From assembly GCA_009774145.1 (NCBI GenBank), contig VSND01000006.1, positions 1-64,000 of the forward strand: a stretch of 64,000 bases of DNA, read 5' to 3'. The notes beneath the pieces were generated by a model, which saw only the letters and a program-made list of their open reading frames with translations, did no database searches and was not told the DNA's origin. A program made the position numbers and the translations under genes. Origin of the DNA: Lachnospiraceae bacterium (GTDB lineage Bacteria > Bacillota > Clostridia > Lachnospirales > Lachnospiraceae). Below are positions 50,901 through 58,329 of the stretch, piece by piece. Each line of letters begins with the position of its first letter. Position 1 is the first letter of the stretch.

Positions 50901-50953
50901 CAAACCCGTCCGGGACTTTTGGGCGACTGTGAGCAGAAGTCCTCTTGTTTCTT

Positions 50954-51832
50954 TTAATGAATGCTGTCCTGATAGAACTCATACGCCTCTTTGTCCGTAA
51001 ATCCTTCATGAACGATCTTCCCGATCGCCTGCGCCATCTCCACGGGATGCGCGCTCTGGAAGATATTTCTGCCCATATCCACGCCTCTGGCGCCTTTGGA
51101 AATGACGGTATACGCCATGGTCAGCGCCTCCGCTTCCGGAAGCTTCTTTCCTCCCGCCACCACGATGGGCACCGGGCACGCTGCCACGATCTCTTCAAAA
51201 TGCTCGCAGTTATAGGTCTTCACCAGCTGGACGCCCATCTCTGCCACGATCCTTGTCGCCAGTTTGAAAAACCGGTCGGTCCGCTCCATATCTTTCCCGA
51301 CTGCCACTACCCCCAAAGTCGGAATACTGTAGCGCATGCCGGCATTGATCACTCTGGACAGATTGTCGATGCTGGAGAGCTGTCCATCCGCGCCGATGAA
51401 CGTCTGCACTGCCATGCAGTCCGCACTCATCCGGATCGCATCCTCAATGTCCACTGCCACCACTTCATGGGAGAGATCCTCATCCAGCATGGAGGAACCG
51501 GATGTCACCCGAAGAGCAATGCCTTTCGTGATCTGCGGCGGCACGCAGGTGCGGATGGCTCCTCTCGTCCCCATGAATACATCCACATAGGGAGCCAGCT
51601 TCGGAAGCAGCAGATCCAGCCGCTCCAGTCCCGCTGTGGAACCCATAAAATACCCGTGGTCAAATGCGAACATGACGGAATTCCCGCTCTTTGGGTTAAA
51701 AATATTGGACAGGTGCTTCTTCATCCCCCAATCCAGACTGTTGGCGCCTTTTACATAAAAACCTTCCTGATTGGCAAAGGGAACGTCCACATGGTAATCC
51801 TTTGCTACTTTCACTCCTTCTTTGTCTGCCAT
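50954..51832 (-). CDS. lsrF: LsrF-type autoinducer-2 thiolase
   Basis: A 292-residue class I aldolase-fold enzyme that cleaves the phospho-AI-2 derivative 3-hydroxy-5-phosphonooxypentane-2,4-dione. It shows FAFDHGYFMGST (about 55-66), catalytic Lys in LVKTYNCEHFEEIVA (about 203), VVAGGKK (about 225) and RGVDMGRNIFQS (about 253), which match LsrF rather than the fructose-bisphosphate branch. It is divergent from lsrK, with its own promoter. The gene's end abuts the accessory island. Confidence 0.88.
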   Translation of the reverse strand: MADKEGVKVAKDYHVDVPFANQEGFYVKGANSLDWGMKKHLSNIFNPKSGNSVMFAFDHGYFMGSTAGLERLDLLLPKLAPYVDVFMGTRGAIRTCVPPQITKGIALRVTSGSSMLDEDLSHEVVAVDIEDAIRMSADCMAVQTFIGADGQLSSIDNLSRVINAGMRYSIPTLGVVAVGKDMERTDRFFKLATRIVAEMGVQLVKTYNCEHFEEIVAACPVPIVVAGGKKLPEAEALTMAYTVISKGARGVDMGRNIFQSAHPVEMAQAIGKIVHEGFTDKEAYEFYQDSIH

Positions 51833-51873
51833 CTTGATTCCTTCCTTTCCTGACCAGTCTTCTGATAGTCAAT

Positions 51874-51902
51874 ACTATACCTTTTTGGTTTGTTTTTGTC
51901 AA
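51874..51902 (-). promoter_or_regulatory. lsrF promoter
   Basis: Minus strand: TTGACA (51897-51902), 17 bp, TATAGT (51874-51879). The 216-bp region between lsrF and lsrK must also hold the lsrK promoter; TTGACA at about 51979 is a candidate -35 without a good -10. Confidence 0.7.
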
Positions 51903-52048
51903 TCCGGACGCCTGACGAAGAGACAGCCTTTCTCCTTTTGCAGCCATCGGCTTATCTGCAAAGACAGGTCGGACAGCAGTTGACAAACGCCTCCTTTCAT
52001 GGCAAACTTTTCTTATAGAACGTATTCTGTTTTTAAAGGAGGGATTAT

Positions 52049-53614
52049 ATGTCAGAACCGTTTTTCATGGCGGTGGATGCCGGGACCGGAAGTGTGCGTG
52101 CGGTCCTGTTTGATACGGACGGAACACAGATCGGATGCGTCCAGCAGGAATGGGAGCACAGGGAAGATCCCCGCTATCCGGGCAGTATGGATTTTGACTG
52201 GGTACCTAACTGGGAACTGGCCTGCGGCTGTATCCGCGGCGTCCTGAAAGAGACCGGGATCCGCCCGGAGCAGGTAGCGGCGGTATCTACCACCTGCATG
52301 CGGGAGGGAATTGTCCTCTACGACCGGGAAGGAAAAGAGATCTGGGCCTGTGCCAACGTGGATGCCCGAAGCGACGATGAAGTAGGTAAACTGATCCGGA
52401 TGAATCCAGAACTGGAAAAGGAGATCTATCTGCGAAGCGGGCAGACCTATGCTCTGGGCGCGCTGCCGCGCCTGCTCTGGGTCAAAGACAAGATGCCCGG
52501 GATCTATGAGAAAACAGCCGCCGTCGGCATGTTCAATGACTGGCTCATCAGAAAACTTACCGGAAAGGAAGCCATCGAGCCGAGCAACGGCTCCACCACC
52601 GGCATCTTCGACCTGAAGAGCCGCAGCTGGGATGCCTCCATTGCCCGAAAATGCGGCCTGCGGGATGACATCTTTCCCCCGGTGGTGGAATGCGGTACCA
52701 TGATCGCCACTGTCAGCGAACAGGGCGCGGCGCAGACCGGGCTGAAAGAAGGGACTCCGGTTGTGGTGGGCGGCGGAGACTGCCAGCTGGGAACCATCGG
52801 CGTAGGAGCTGTCAGGCCCAATCAGGCGGCTGTCTTCGGCGGCAGTTTCTGGCAGTACGAATTCAACACGGCAGATGGAACGACGGATCCCGGCTGCCGG
52901 GTCCGGGTAAACTGCCATGCCGTACCTGGCGTCTGGCAGTATGAAGCCCTTGCTTTTAAACCGGGGCTGGTCATGCGCTGGTTCCGCGACGGTTTCTGCC
53001 AGTTGGAACAGGCACAGAGCCTGCAGACCGGAGAAGATGTCTATGACATCATGAACCGGGAAGCGGAGAAGATTCCTGCCGGCTGCTACGGCATGATGTG
53101 TACGTTCAGCGATGTGATGAATTTCATCCACTGGAAACATGCCGCACCGACATTTACCAGTTTCGAACTGGATCCGGCGAAATTCAACCGCTATACCTTC
53201 TACCGCGCCATTCTGGAAAATACCGCCCTGCTGGTAAAAGGCCATATGGAACTGGTTCATGAAGCAACCGGCAATCGGCCTTCCGAGGTCATCTTCGCCG
53301 GCGGAGCCTCCAAAAGTCCGCTCTGGTCCCAGATTCTGGCGGATGTTCTTGGCATGCCCGTCAAAGTGCCCGTGGTCAAGGAAGCCACCGCTCTGGGCGC
53401 CGCCATCCTGGCCGGATACGGCGTCGGCATCTATGAGAGCATCGAAGAAGGCGCAGAGAAGACCGTCAAATGGGATCGGACCTTTGAACCGGATATGGAA
53501 AACCATAAGGTTTACGAGGAACTCTACCGTGTATGGCGAAAAGTCTACGCCGCACAGCTTGATCTGGTAAATGAAGGACTGACCAGGTCCATGTGGACGG
53601 CCCCGGGACTGTAG
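52049..53614 (+). CDS. lsrK: LsrK-type autoinducer-2 kinase
   Basis: A 521-residue FGGY carbohydrate kinase. The ATPase core starts FFMAVDAGTGSVRAVLFDTDG (5-25); the N-terminal half ends with GGGDCQLGTIGVG (about 240), and the C-terminal FGGY domain has FAGGASKSPLWSQILADVLG (about 415) and ATALGAAILAGYGVG (about 448). EHREDPRYPGSMDFDW and CMREGIVLYDREGKEIWACA are typical of LsrK. It phosphorylates AI-2, the substrate of the pathway ended by LsrF. AAAGGAGG precedes the ATG. Confidence 0.9.
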   Translation: MSEPFFMAVDAGTGSVRAVLFDTDGTQIGCVQQEWEHREDPRYPGSMDFDWVPNWELACGCIRGVLKETGIRPEQVAAVSTTCMREGIVLYDREGKEIWACANVDARSDDEVGKLIRMNPELEKEIYLRSGQTYALGALPRLLWVKDKMPGIYEKTAAVGMFNDWLIRKLTGKEAIEPSNGSTTGIFDLKSRSWDASIARKCGLRDDIFPPVVECGTMIATVSEQGAAQTGLKEGTPVVVGGGDCQLGTIGVGAVRPNQAAVFGGSFWQYEFNTADGTTDPGCRVRVNCHAVPGVWQYEALAFKPGLVMRWFRDGFCQLEQAQSLQTGEDVYDIMNREAEKIPAGCYGMMCTFSDVMNFIHWKHAAPTFTSFELDPAKFNRYTFYRAILENTALLVKGHMELVHEATGNRPSEVIFAGGASKSPLWSQILADVLGMPVKVPVVKEATALGAAILAGYGVGIYESIEEGAEKTVKWDRTFEPDMENHKVYEELYRVWRKVYAAQLDLVNEGLTRSMWTAPGL

Positions 53615-53735
53615 GCCGGGACGGACCGCATCCGCCGCATCTTCGCGGGCCGGTCAGATACCGCGTCCAGATGCATATATCCAAACGTATGTTTGTTTCC
53701 GGTAAACAGACACCATGGAAAGGAGAGAATTACAG

Positions 53736-54086
53736 ATGTATATAGTAGATGAAAAAGACAGAGAATACCGCTTTTCAGACAGCGGACCCAAATATCTGAT
53801 GAAAGGCCCCCGCATGAATTTCGCACTTGTGCAGTTCATGCCCGGACAGGATTTCAAGGCACACTATCACAATGTGATGGAAGAAAATTTCTACATTCTG
53901 GAAGGAGAGATCGACATCGTCGTGGACGGCGTGGTCAACCATCTGTACCCCGGACAGATGATTCACATCGAACCAGGCGAGATTCACTACTGCAAAAACA
54001 GCTATGACAAACCCATCAAGATGGTCTCAACTCTTGCGCCTTATCAGGAGGCAGATAAGGTGGATGTGGAAGACTATACTTATTAG
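53736..54086 (+). CDS. Small cupin protein
   Basis: A 116-residue single cupin barrel. Metal-binding motif 1 is HYHNVMEENFYILEGE (about 46-61) and motif 2 is YPGQMIHIEPGEIHYC (about 75-90). The ATG at 53736 follows AAGGAGAG. It lies 121 bp after lsrK in the same direction, so a role in handling the AI-2 sugar or its lactone is possible, but this is inference; many cupins are sugar isomerases or sensors. Confidence 0.8.
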   Translation: MYIVDEKDREYRFSDSGPKYLMKGPRMNFALVQFMPGQDFKAHYHNVMEENFYILEGEIDIVVDGVVNHLYPGQMIHIEPGEIHYCKNSYDKPIKMVSTLAPYQEADKVDVEDYTY

Positions 54087-54096
54087 ACTATAAAAA

Positions 54097-54199
54097 GAGA
54101 CTGCTGCAAAATAAGACCATACAGCGGCATATGGTTGATACACGTCCATTGTCTGTGCCATATGTCGTATGAATCGGATATTTTGCAGCAGCCTGTCTC
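54097..54199. terminator. Nested-stem terminator, design A
   Basis: Outer stem CTGCTGCAAAAT (54101-54112) / ATTTTGCAGCAG (54180-54191), extended by GAGA/TCTC; inner stem CGGCATATGG (54125-54134) / CCATATGTCG (54158-54167). On the minus strand the outer stem ends in TCTCTTTTT, an intrinsic terminator for the AlaX-like gene. The same design recurs at 61801-61895. Confidence 0.7.
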
Positions 54200-55400
54200 A
54201 AGCCTCCATCATTATTTTCCGGATTTCTTCCGCATTTCCTGTCAGGGAACCCTGCACCATCTCCGGTTTTCCGCCGCCTTTTCCCTGAAACTTTTCGTTC
54301 AGTGTTCTGGAAAACGGCCGCAGATCCACGGTCCGGCTTCCAAGAATATAATGATATCCGTTCTCATCCGTTCCAACAAAAACGCCGCAGATACCTTCGC
54401 ATCTTTCCATGGCAGCATTGACAAAATTCCTTGCCGCAATATTGTCCAGTTCCGCCTCGAAGATACAGACATTCCGGCTCTCCAACGGCAGTTCCTCCAG
54501 TTTCCGCTGCAGATACAGGCTCTGCATGCGGTTCAGCTGTTCCCGCAGCCGGCTCTGCTGCTCCTTCAGATGAAGCACCGCTTCCCCGATCTTCTCCGGT
54601 TTGGCAGAAAGTGCAACGGATACCTCTGTCACACTCTGCTGCTTCTTCTGATAGTCTGCCAGCGCACGGCTCCCGCACAGAATCGTCATCCGGCAACCGC
54701 CCCGGTGTTTCTCACAGCTGACGATCTTCAGCAGCCCGATCTCCCCGGACCGGGCCACATGAGGCGCACAGCAGGCGCAGATGTCATAACCGGGAATCGA
54801 CACGATCCGAACCTGTCCCTCGATCTCGATCTTGCTCCGGTATTCCACGGACTTTAACTGCTCCTTTGCAGGGTACAGCACCTGGACCGGCACATTTTCA
54901 AACACCGCACGGTTGGCCCGAAGCTCCAGATCCTGTACCTGCTCTTCTGTCAGCGCTCCGTTGAAATCCAGCGTCGTGATCTCTGTTCCCAGATGAAATC
55001 CCACATTATCATATCCGTACAGATTATGGACAAGACCCGATAAAATATGCTCTCCGCTATGCTGCTGCATCCGGTCAAACCGCACTGCAAAATCCAGCTT
55101 TCCCTTTACGGTGCGCCCCGGCTCCAGCGGCTCTTTTGTCTCATGGTAAATGACGCCGTCCTTTTCATGAGTGTCAAAGACCTCCACATCATCCAGCACT
55201 CCCACATCGCCGAACTGTCCGCCGCCCTCCGGAAAGAATGCCGTCCGGTCCAGTACGATCCTCCATCCTGTTTTTTCTCCATTGGCTGTCAGCTTTTCTT
55301 CACAGGACAGCACCGTGGCTTCAAATTCCTTCCGGTGGCTGTCTTTATCGTATAGTTTCTCTGTCTCCCGTCCGGTGGACGTCATCTGTTTTTCTTCCAT
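54198..55400 (-). CDS. AlaX-like tRNA editing protein with DHHA1 domain
   Basis: A 400-residue protein homologous to the editing and C-terminal parts of alanyl-tRNA synthetase, without the catalytic domain. Editing-site zinc ligands: HSGEH (about 114-118) and CACCAPH (about 210-216); FFPEGGGQFGDVG (about 55) is the conserved loop. The DHHA1 domain ends in GGGKPEMVQGSLTG (about 374). Such proteins hydrolyse mischarged Ser- or Gly-tRNA(Ala). The start is uncertain (AGGAGG is 14 bp upstream; MTSTGRE is an alternative). Confidence 0.85.
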   Translation of the reverse strand: MEEKQMTSTGRETEKLYDKDSHRKEFEATVLSCEEKLTANGEKTGWRIVLDRTAFFPEGGGQFGDVGVLDDVEVFDTHEKDGVIYHETKEPLEPGRTVKGKLDFAVRFDRMQQHSGEHILSGLVHNLYGYDNVGFHLGTEITTLDFNGALTEEQVQDLELRANRAVFENVPVQVLYPAKEQLKSVEYRSKIEIEGQVRIVSIPGYDICACCAPHVARSGEIGLLKIVSCEKHRGGCRMTILCGSRALADYQKKQQSVTEVSVALSAKPEKIGEAVLHLKEQQSRLREQLNRMQSLYLQRKLEELPLESRNVCIFEAELDNIAARNFVNAAMERCEGICGVFVGTDENGYHYILGSRTVDLRPFSRTLNEKFQGKGGGKPEMVQGSLTGNAEEIRKIMMEA

Positions 55401-55440
55401 AAGATATCTGCATCCTCCTGATTCCTGAATTTTCTACAAA

Positions 55441-56640
55441 CTACGCATCCGGAAACAGCAGCTCGTCCAGCGTGGGCCGGAATCCAAAAGTCTGCTTCAG
55501 CTCTTCCACTTCCCGGCGCGCTTCCTCTTTCACTGCCTTCGGGATTACTGTCCGAACGGCGCGGATCAGAATATTCTTCGGCGTATGGGACAGATCCACG
55601 AATTCCAGCAGCTGCGTCCTGTAGCCGCAGGCAGTCAGAAGATTCCCCCGGACGGCATCGGTCATCAGCGCCGCCGTCCGTTCCTGCACGATGCCGTAGC
55701 GGCTCAAAATGGACAGCTCCTCATGTTTCATCTGCCGGTTCAGTTCATGCTGGCAGCAGGGAACGGAAAAGATCAGCTTCGCCTTCCACCGGACGGCGTT
55801 ATAAAGCGCATAATCCGTCGCCGTGTCGCAGGCATGCAGGGATATCACCATGTCCACCGGAGACGGACAGTCATAACCGCTGATATCCCCCGGTTCAAAA
55901 TGCAGCCCTTCATAGCCGTATTTTCCGGCCGCCCGGTTACAGCGTTCGATCACGTCCGCTTTCAGATCCAGCCCTGTGATCTGCACATCCAGTCCCTTTC
56001 GTTTTACCAGATAATAATAGAGGACGAAAGTCAGATAAGACTTCCCGCAGCCAAAGTCAATCACCCTGATGGGACGGTCCTTCGGCAGACTGCCGATCTC
56101 ATCGTCGATCAGTTCCACGAACCGGTTGATCTGCCGGTATTTGTCATACATGGAACGGACGACTTTTCCTTCCGCGGTGAAGATCCCCATATCCTGAAGG
56201 GGCGGGATCACCGTTCCTTCTTCCAGAATATAGTGTTTTTTCCGGTTATGCGCCTGCTTTTCCTTCGGCGCCTGAGCAGCTCTCTTTCTCTGGCCGGATA
56301 CCTTTTTGCTCTTGGAGATCCGGATGATATACTCCCACTCTCCGTCCCAGGCGTTGCACTGGCGAAAGCCGGCGGACAGAGCGGCCCGCAGATATGCTTC
56401 CACCCGGTCCTCTGGCAGATTCTCATGAAACACCTGCTTCTCTGTATATTTTTCCGCCTGCCAGCATGTTTCCAGCCGGTTCAGGACGATCCTGCGGTAT
56501 TTCTGCTCCGGAGCCGCATGCCCCGGAGCCGCTTTTTGGGCATTGCTCAGGATGATCTTATAGGGTCCGGCCCTCCACAGATCCCCCACCATTTTCTGCA
56601 GTTCCTGCTCTGTTTCTTCCATATGTTTCATTATTCCCAC
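55441..56640 (-). CDS. Class I SAM-dependent methyltransferase
   Basis: A 399-residue protein. The SAM-binding core starts IRVIDFGCGKSYLTFVLYYYL (about 191-211), then VQITGLDLKADVIERC (about 219) and VDMVISLHACDTATDYAL (about 263) with a PCCQHE motif (about 299), as in the Methyltransf_32/RlmI-like group. The N-terminal 150 residues are basic and may bind RNA. It starts with GTG at 56640 inside the end of the Hsp70 gene. Target unknown; RNA is likely. Confidence 0.8.
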   Translation of the reverse strand: MGIMKHMEETEQELQKMVGDLWRAGPYKIILSNAQKAAPGHAAPEQKYRRIVLNRLETCWQAEKYTEKQVFHENLPEDRVEAYLRAALSAGFRQCNAWDGEWEYIIRISKSKKVSGQRKRAAQAPKEKQAHNRKKHYILEEGTVIPPLQDMGIFTAEGKVVRSMYDKYRQINRFVELIDDEIGSLPKDRPIRVIDFGCGKSYLTFVLYYYLVKRKGLDVQITGLDLKADVIERCNRAAGKYGYEGLHFEPGDISGYDCPSPVDMVISLHACDTATDYALYNAVRWKAKLIFSVPCCQHELNRQMKHEELSILSRYGIVQERTAALMTDAVRGNLLTACGYRTQLLEFVDLSHTPKNILIRAVRTVIPKAVKEEARREVEELKQTFGFRPTLDELLFPDA

Positions 56641-58325
56641 TCGTCCAGCTTTTCCAGAAATTCGATCAGTTCCTGCTTGGTCCTGGCGATCTGCTCCTGG
56701 TCGTAGGAATCCAGCGCATGTTCGAACCGGCGCAGAACCTGCTCCACCTGCGTGCGTTTGATCCCCAGGCTCTCCTCATAGATCCGCTCTCCCCGCAGCA
56801 GAAGAACGCGGTTCTCCTCTTTCTCTCTGGGGTGAATCTTCAGATAGGACAACGTCTCCAGACGCTCCTCGATCTCCTCCTCGCTCAGCTCCAGGTTCCG
56901 GTCTTTGAACACCTGACGGGTCTTCTTTCCGGTGGACAGCACCTTCACCTCCACTTCCAGGATGGAATTGATGTCATAGGTGTAGGTTACATCCACGGCC
57001 TCTTCCCCCGCTTTATTGGACGGAATATCAATCATCAGTTCGCCCAGGGACAGATTGTTCACCGCAAAACGGCTCTCTCCCTGAAGGATATGAACCCGGA
57101 TCTTTGTCTGATTATCCCGGACGGTATAGAGCCGCTCGGTCCGGCTGGCCGGGATCACCGTATTGCGTTCGATGATCGGCAGAAATACGCCGTTCTCAAA
57201 GCGATGCTCTTCATATTCCCGCACCACCTCGGTTCCCAGTGTAAAAGGACAGACATCCGTCAGAATCACTTCCCGGATCCCGTCCCGGCGCTCCTTCATG
57301 GCTGCCTGAATCGCTGCCCCCAGCGCCACGGTCTCATCCGGATTCAGGTTTGTATCCGGAATCATATGGAATAGCTTTCCTGCAAATTTCCGGATGACCG
57401 GAGATTTCGTCGCTCCGCCCACCAGCACCACCTTGTCGATGTCCGACAGGCGGATATGGGCATCCTTCAGGCTTCGCTTTACAGGCTGACGGATCCGGTC
57501 CAGAAGCTCCTCGCACGCTTCCTCATAGTCGGACAGCTCTACCTGAAATCTGTATTCCTGCCCGTCTATGTTGCAGTTCATCGCCGAAGTACGGGAATTT
57601 CCAAAGCCGATCTTACACAGCTCTGCCTGCTTGCGGATATGTTTGCCTGCTTTCTCGCTCAGGGTAAAACGGTTAATGTCAGGAAATTTCTCATAGAACA
57701 TTTTCTCCAGCACCGCTGTAAAATCCTCGCCGCCGAGGAAATTGTCCCCGGCCACGGCATGGACCTCCAGAATCGCGTCGTACAGCTCCAGAATGGACAC
57801 ATCGAAGGTTCCGCCGCCCAGGTCGAACACCAGGAACCTGGCCTGTCCTTTCTGCTGCCACAGGCCGTAGGCGATAGCCGCCGCCGTAGGTTCGCTGATG
57901 ATCCGTTCCACCTTCAGCCCCGCCAGCTCGCCGGCCCGTTTCGTGGCGCGCCTTCTGGCGTCGTTAAAATACGCCGGCACGCTGATGACCGCTTCCGTCA
58001 CCGGCTCGCCCAGATGCTCCTCCGCATCTTCCTTCAGCACGCGCAGCACGAAGGAAGACAGTTCCTCCGCCGTAAATGTCCTGTCTCCAAGGGAAAATTT
58101 TTTCTGGCTCCCCATGCTCCGTTTGAACAGCGCTGCGCCGCTGCCCGGATAGAGAAGCATCCGCTCCATCGCCGATTCCCCCACATAGATCTGGCCCTCC
58201 CCGTCGATGCTCACCACCGACGGCGTCATGGGTTTCCCCAGACGGTTCGGTATAATCTTCGGGCCATCTTCCGTATAATATGCCACGAGACTGTTCGTGG
58301 TCCCAAGATCGATTCCTACTATCAT
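56631..58325 (-). CDS. HscC-type Hsp70 chaperone
   Basis: A 564-residue Hsp70 of the short HscC class. The ATPase domain is complete: GIDLGTTNSLVAYY (4-17), ISVPAYFNDARRRATKRAG (about 119), VFDLGGGTFDVSILELYD (about 175) and VVLVGGATKSPVIRKF (about 297). The substrate-binding domain is present, but the helical lid and EEVD-type tail are short. It lies 4 bp after the J-like/TPR gene, its likely co-chaperone, and overlaps the methyltransferase gene. It is separate from the main DnaK system. Confidence 0.9.
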   Translation of the reverse strand: MIVGIDLGTTNSLVAYYTEDGPKIIPNRLGKPMTPSVVSIDGEGQIYVGESAMERMLLYPGSGAALFKRSMGSQKKFSLGDRTFTAEELSSFVLRVLKEDAEEHLGEPVTEAVISVPAYFNDARRRATKRAGELAGLKVERIISEPTAAAIAYGLWQQKGQARFLVFDLGGGTFDVSILELYDAILEVHAVAGDNFLGGEDFTAVLEKMFYEKFPDINRFTLSEKAGKHIRKQAELCKIGFGNSRTSAMNCNIDGQEYRFQVELSDYEEACEELLDRIRQPVKRSLKDAHIRLSDIDKVVLVGGATKSPVIRKFAGKLFHMIPDTNLNPDETVALGAAIQAAMKERRDGIREVILTDVCPFTLGTEVVREYEEHRFENGVFLPIIERNTVIPASRTERLYTVRDNQTKIRVHILQGESRFAVNNLSLGELMIDIPSNKAGEEAVDVTYTYDINSILEVEVKVLSTGKKTRQVFKDRNLELSEEEIEERLETLSYLKIHPREKEENRVLLLRGERIYEESLGIKRTQVEQVLRRFEHALDSYDQEQIARTKQELIEFLEKLDEWE

Positions 58326-58329
58326 CTGT

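Noticed and set aside
52052..53506. 484-codon open frame antisense to lsrK
   Set aside because: Shadow of a strongly conserved kinase gene; no family resemblance.
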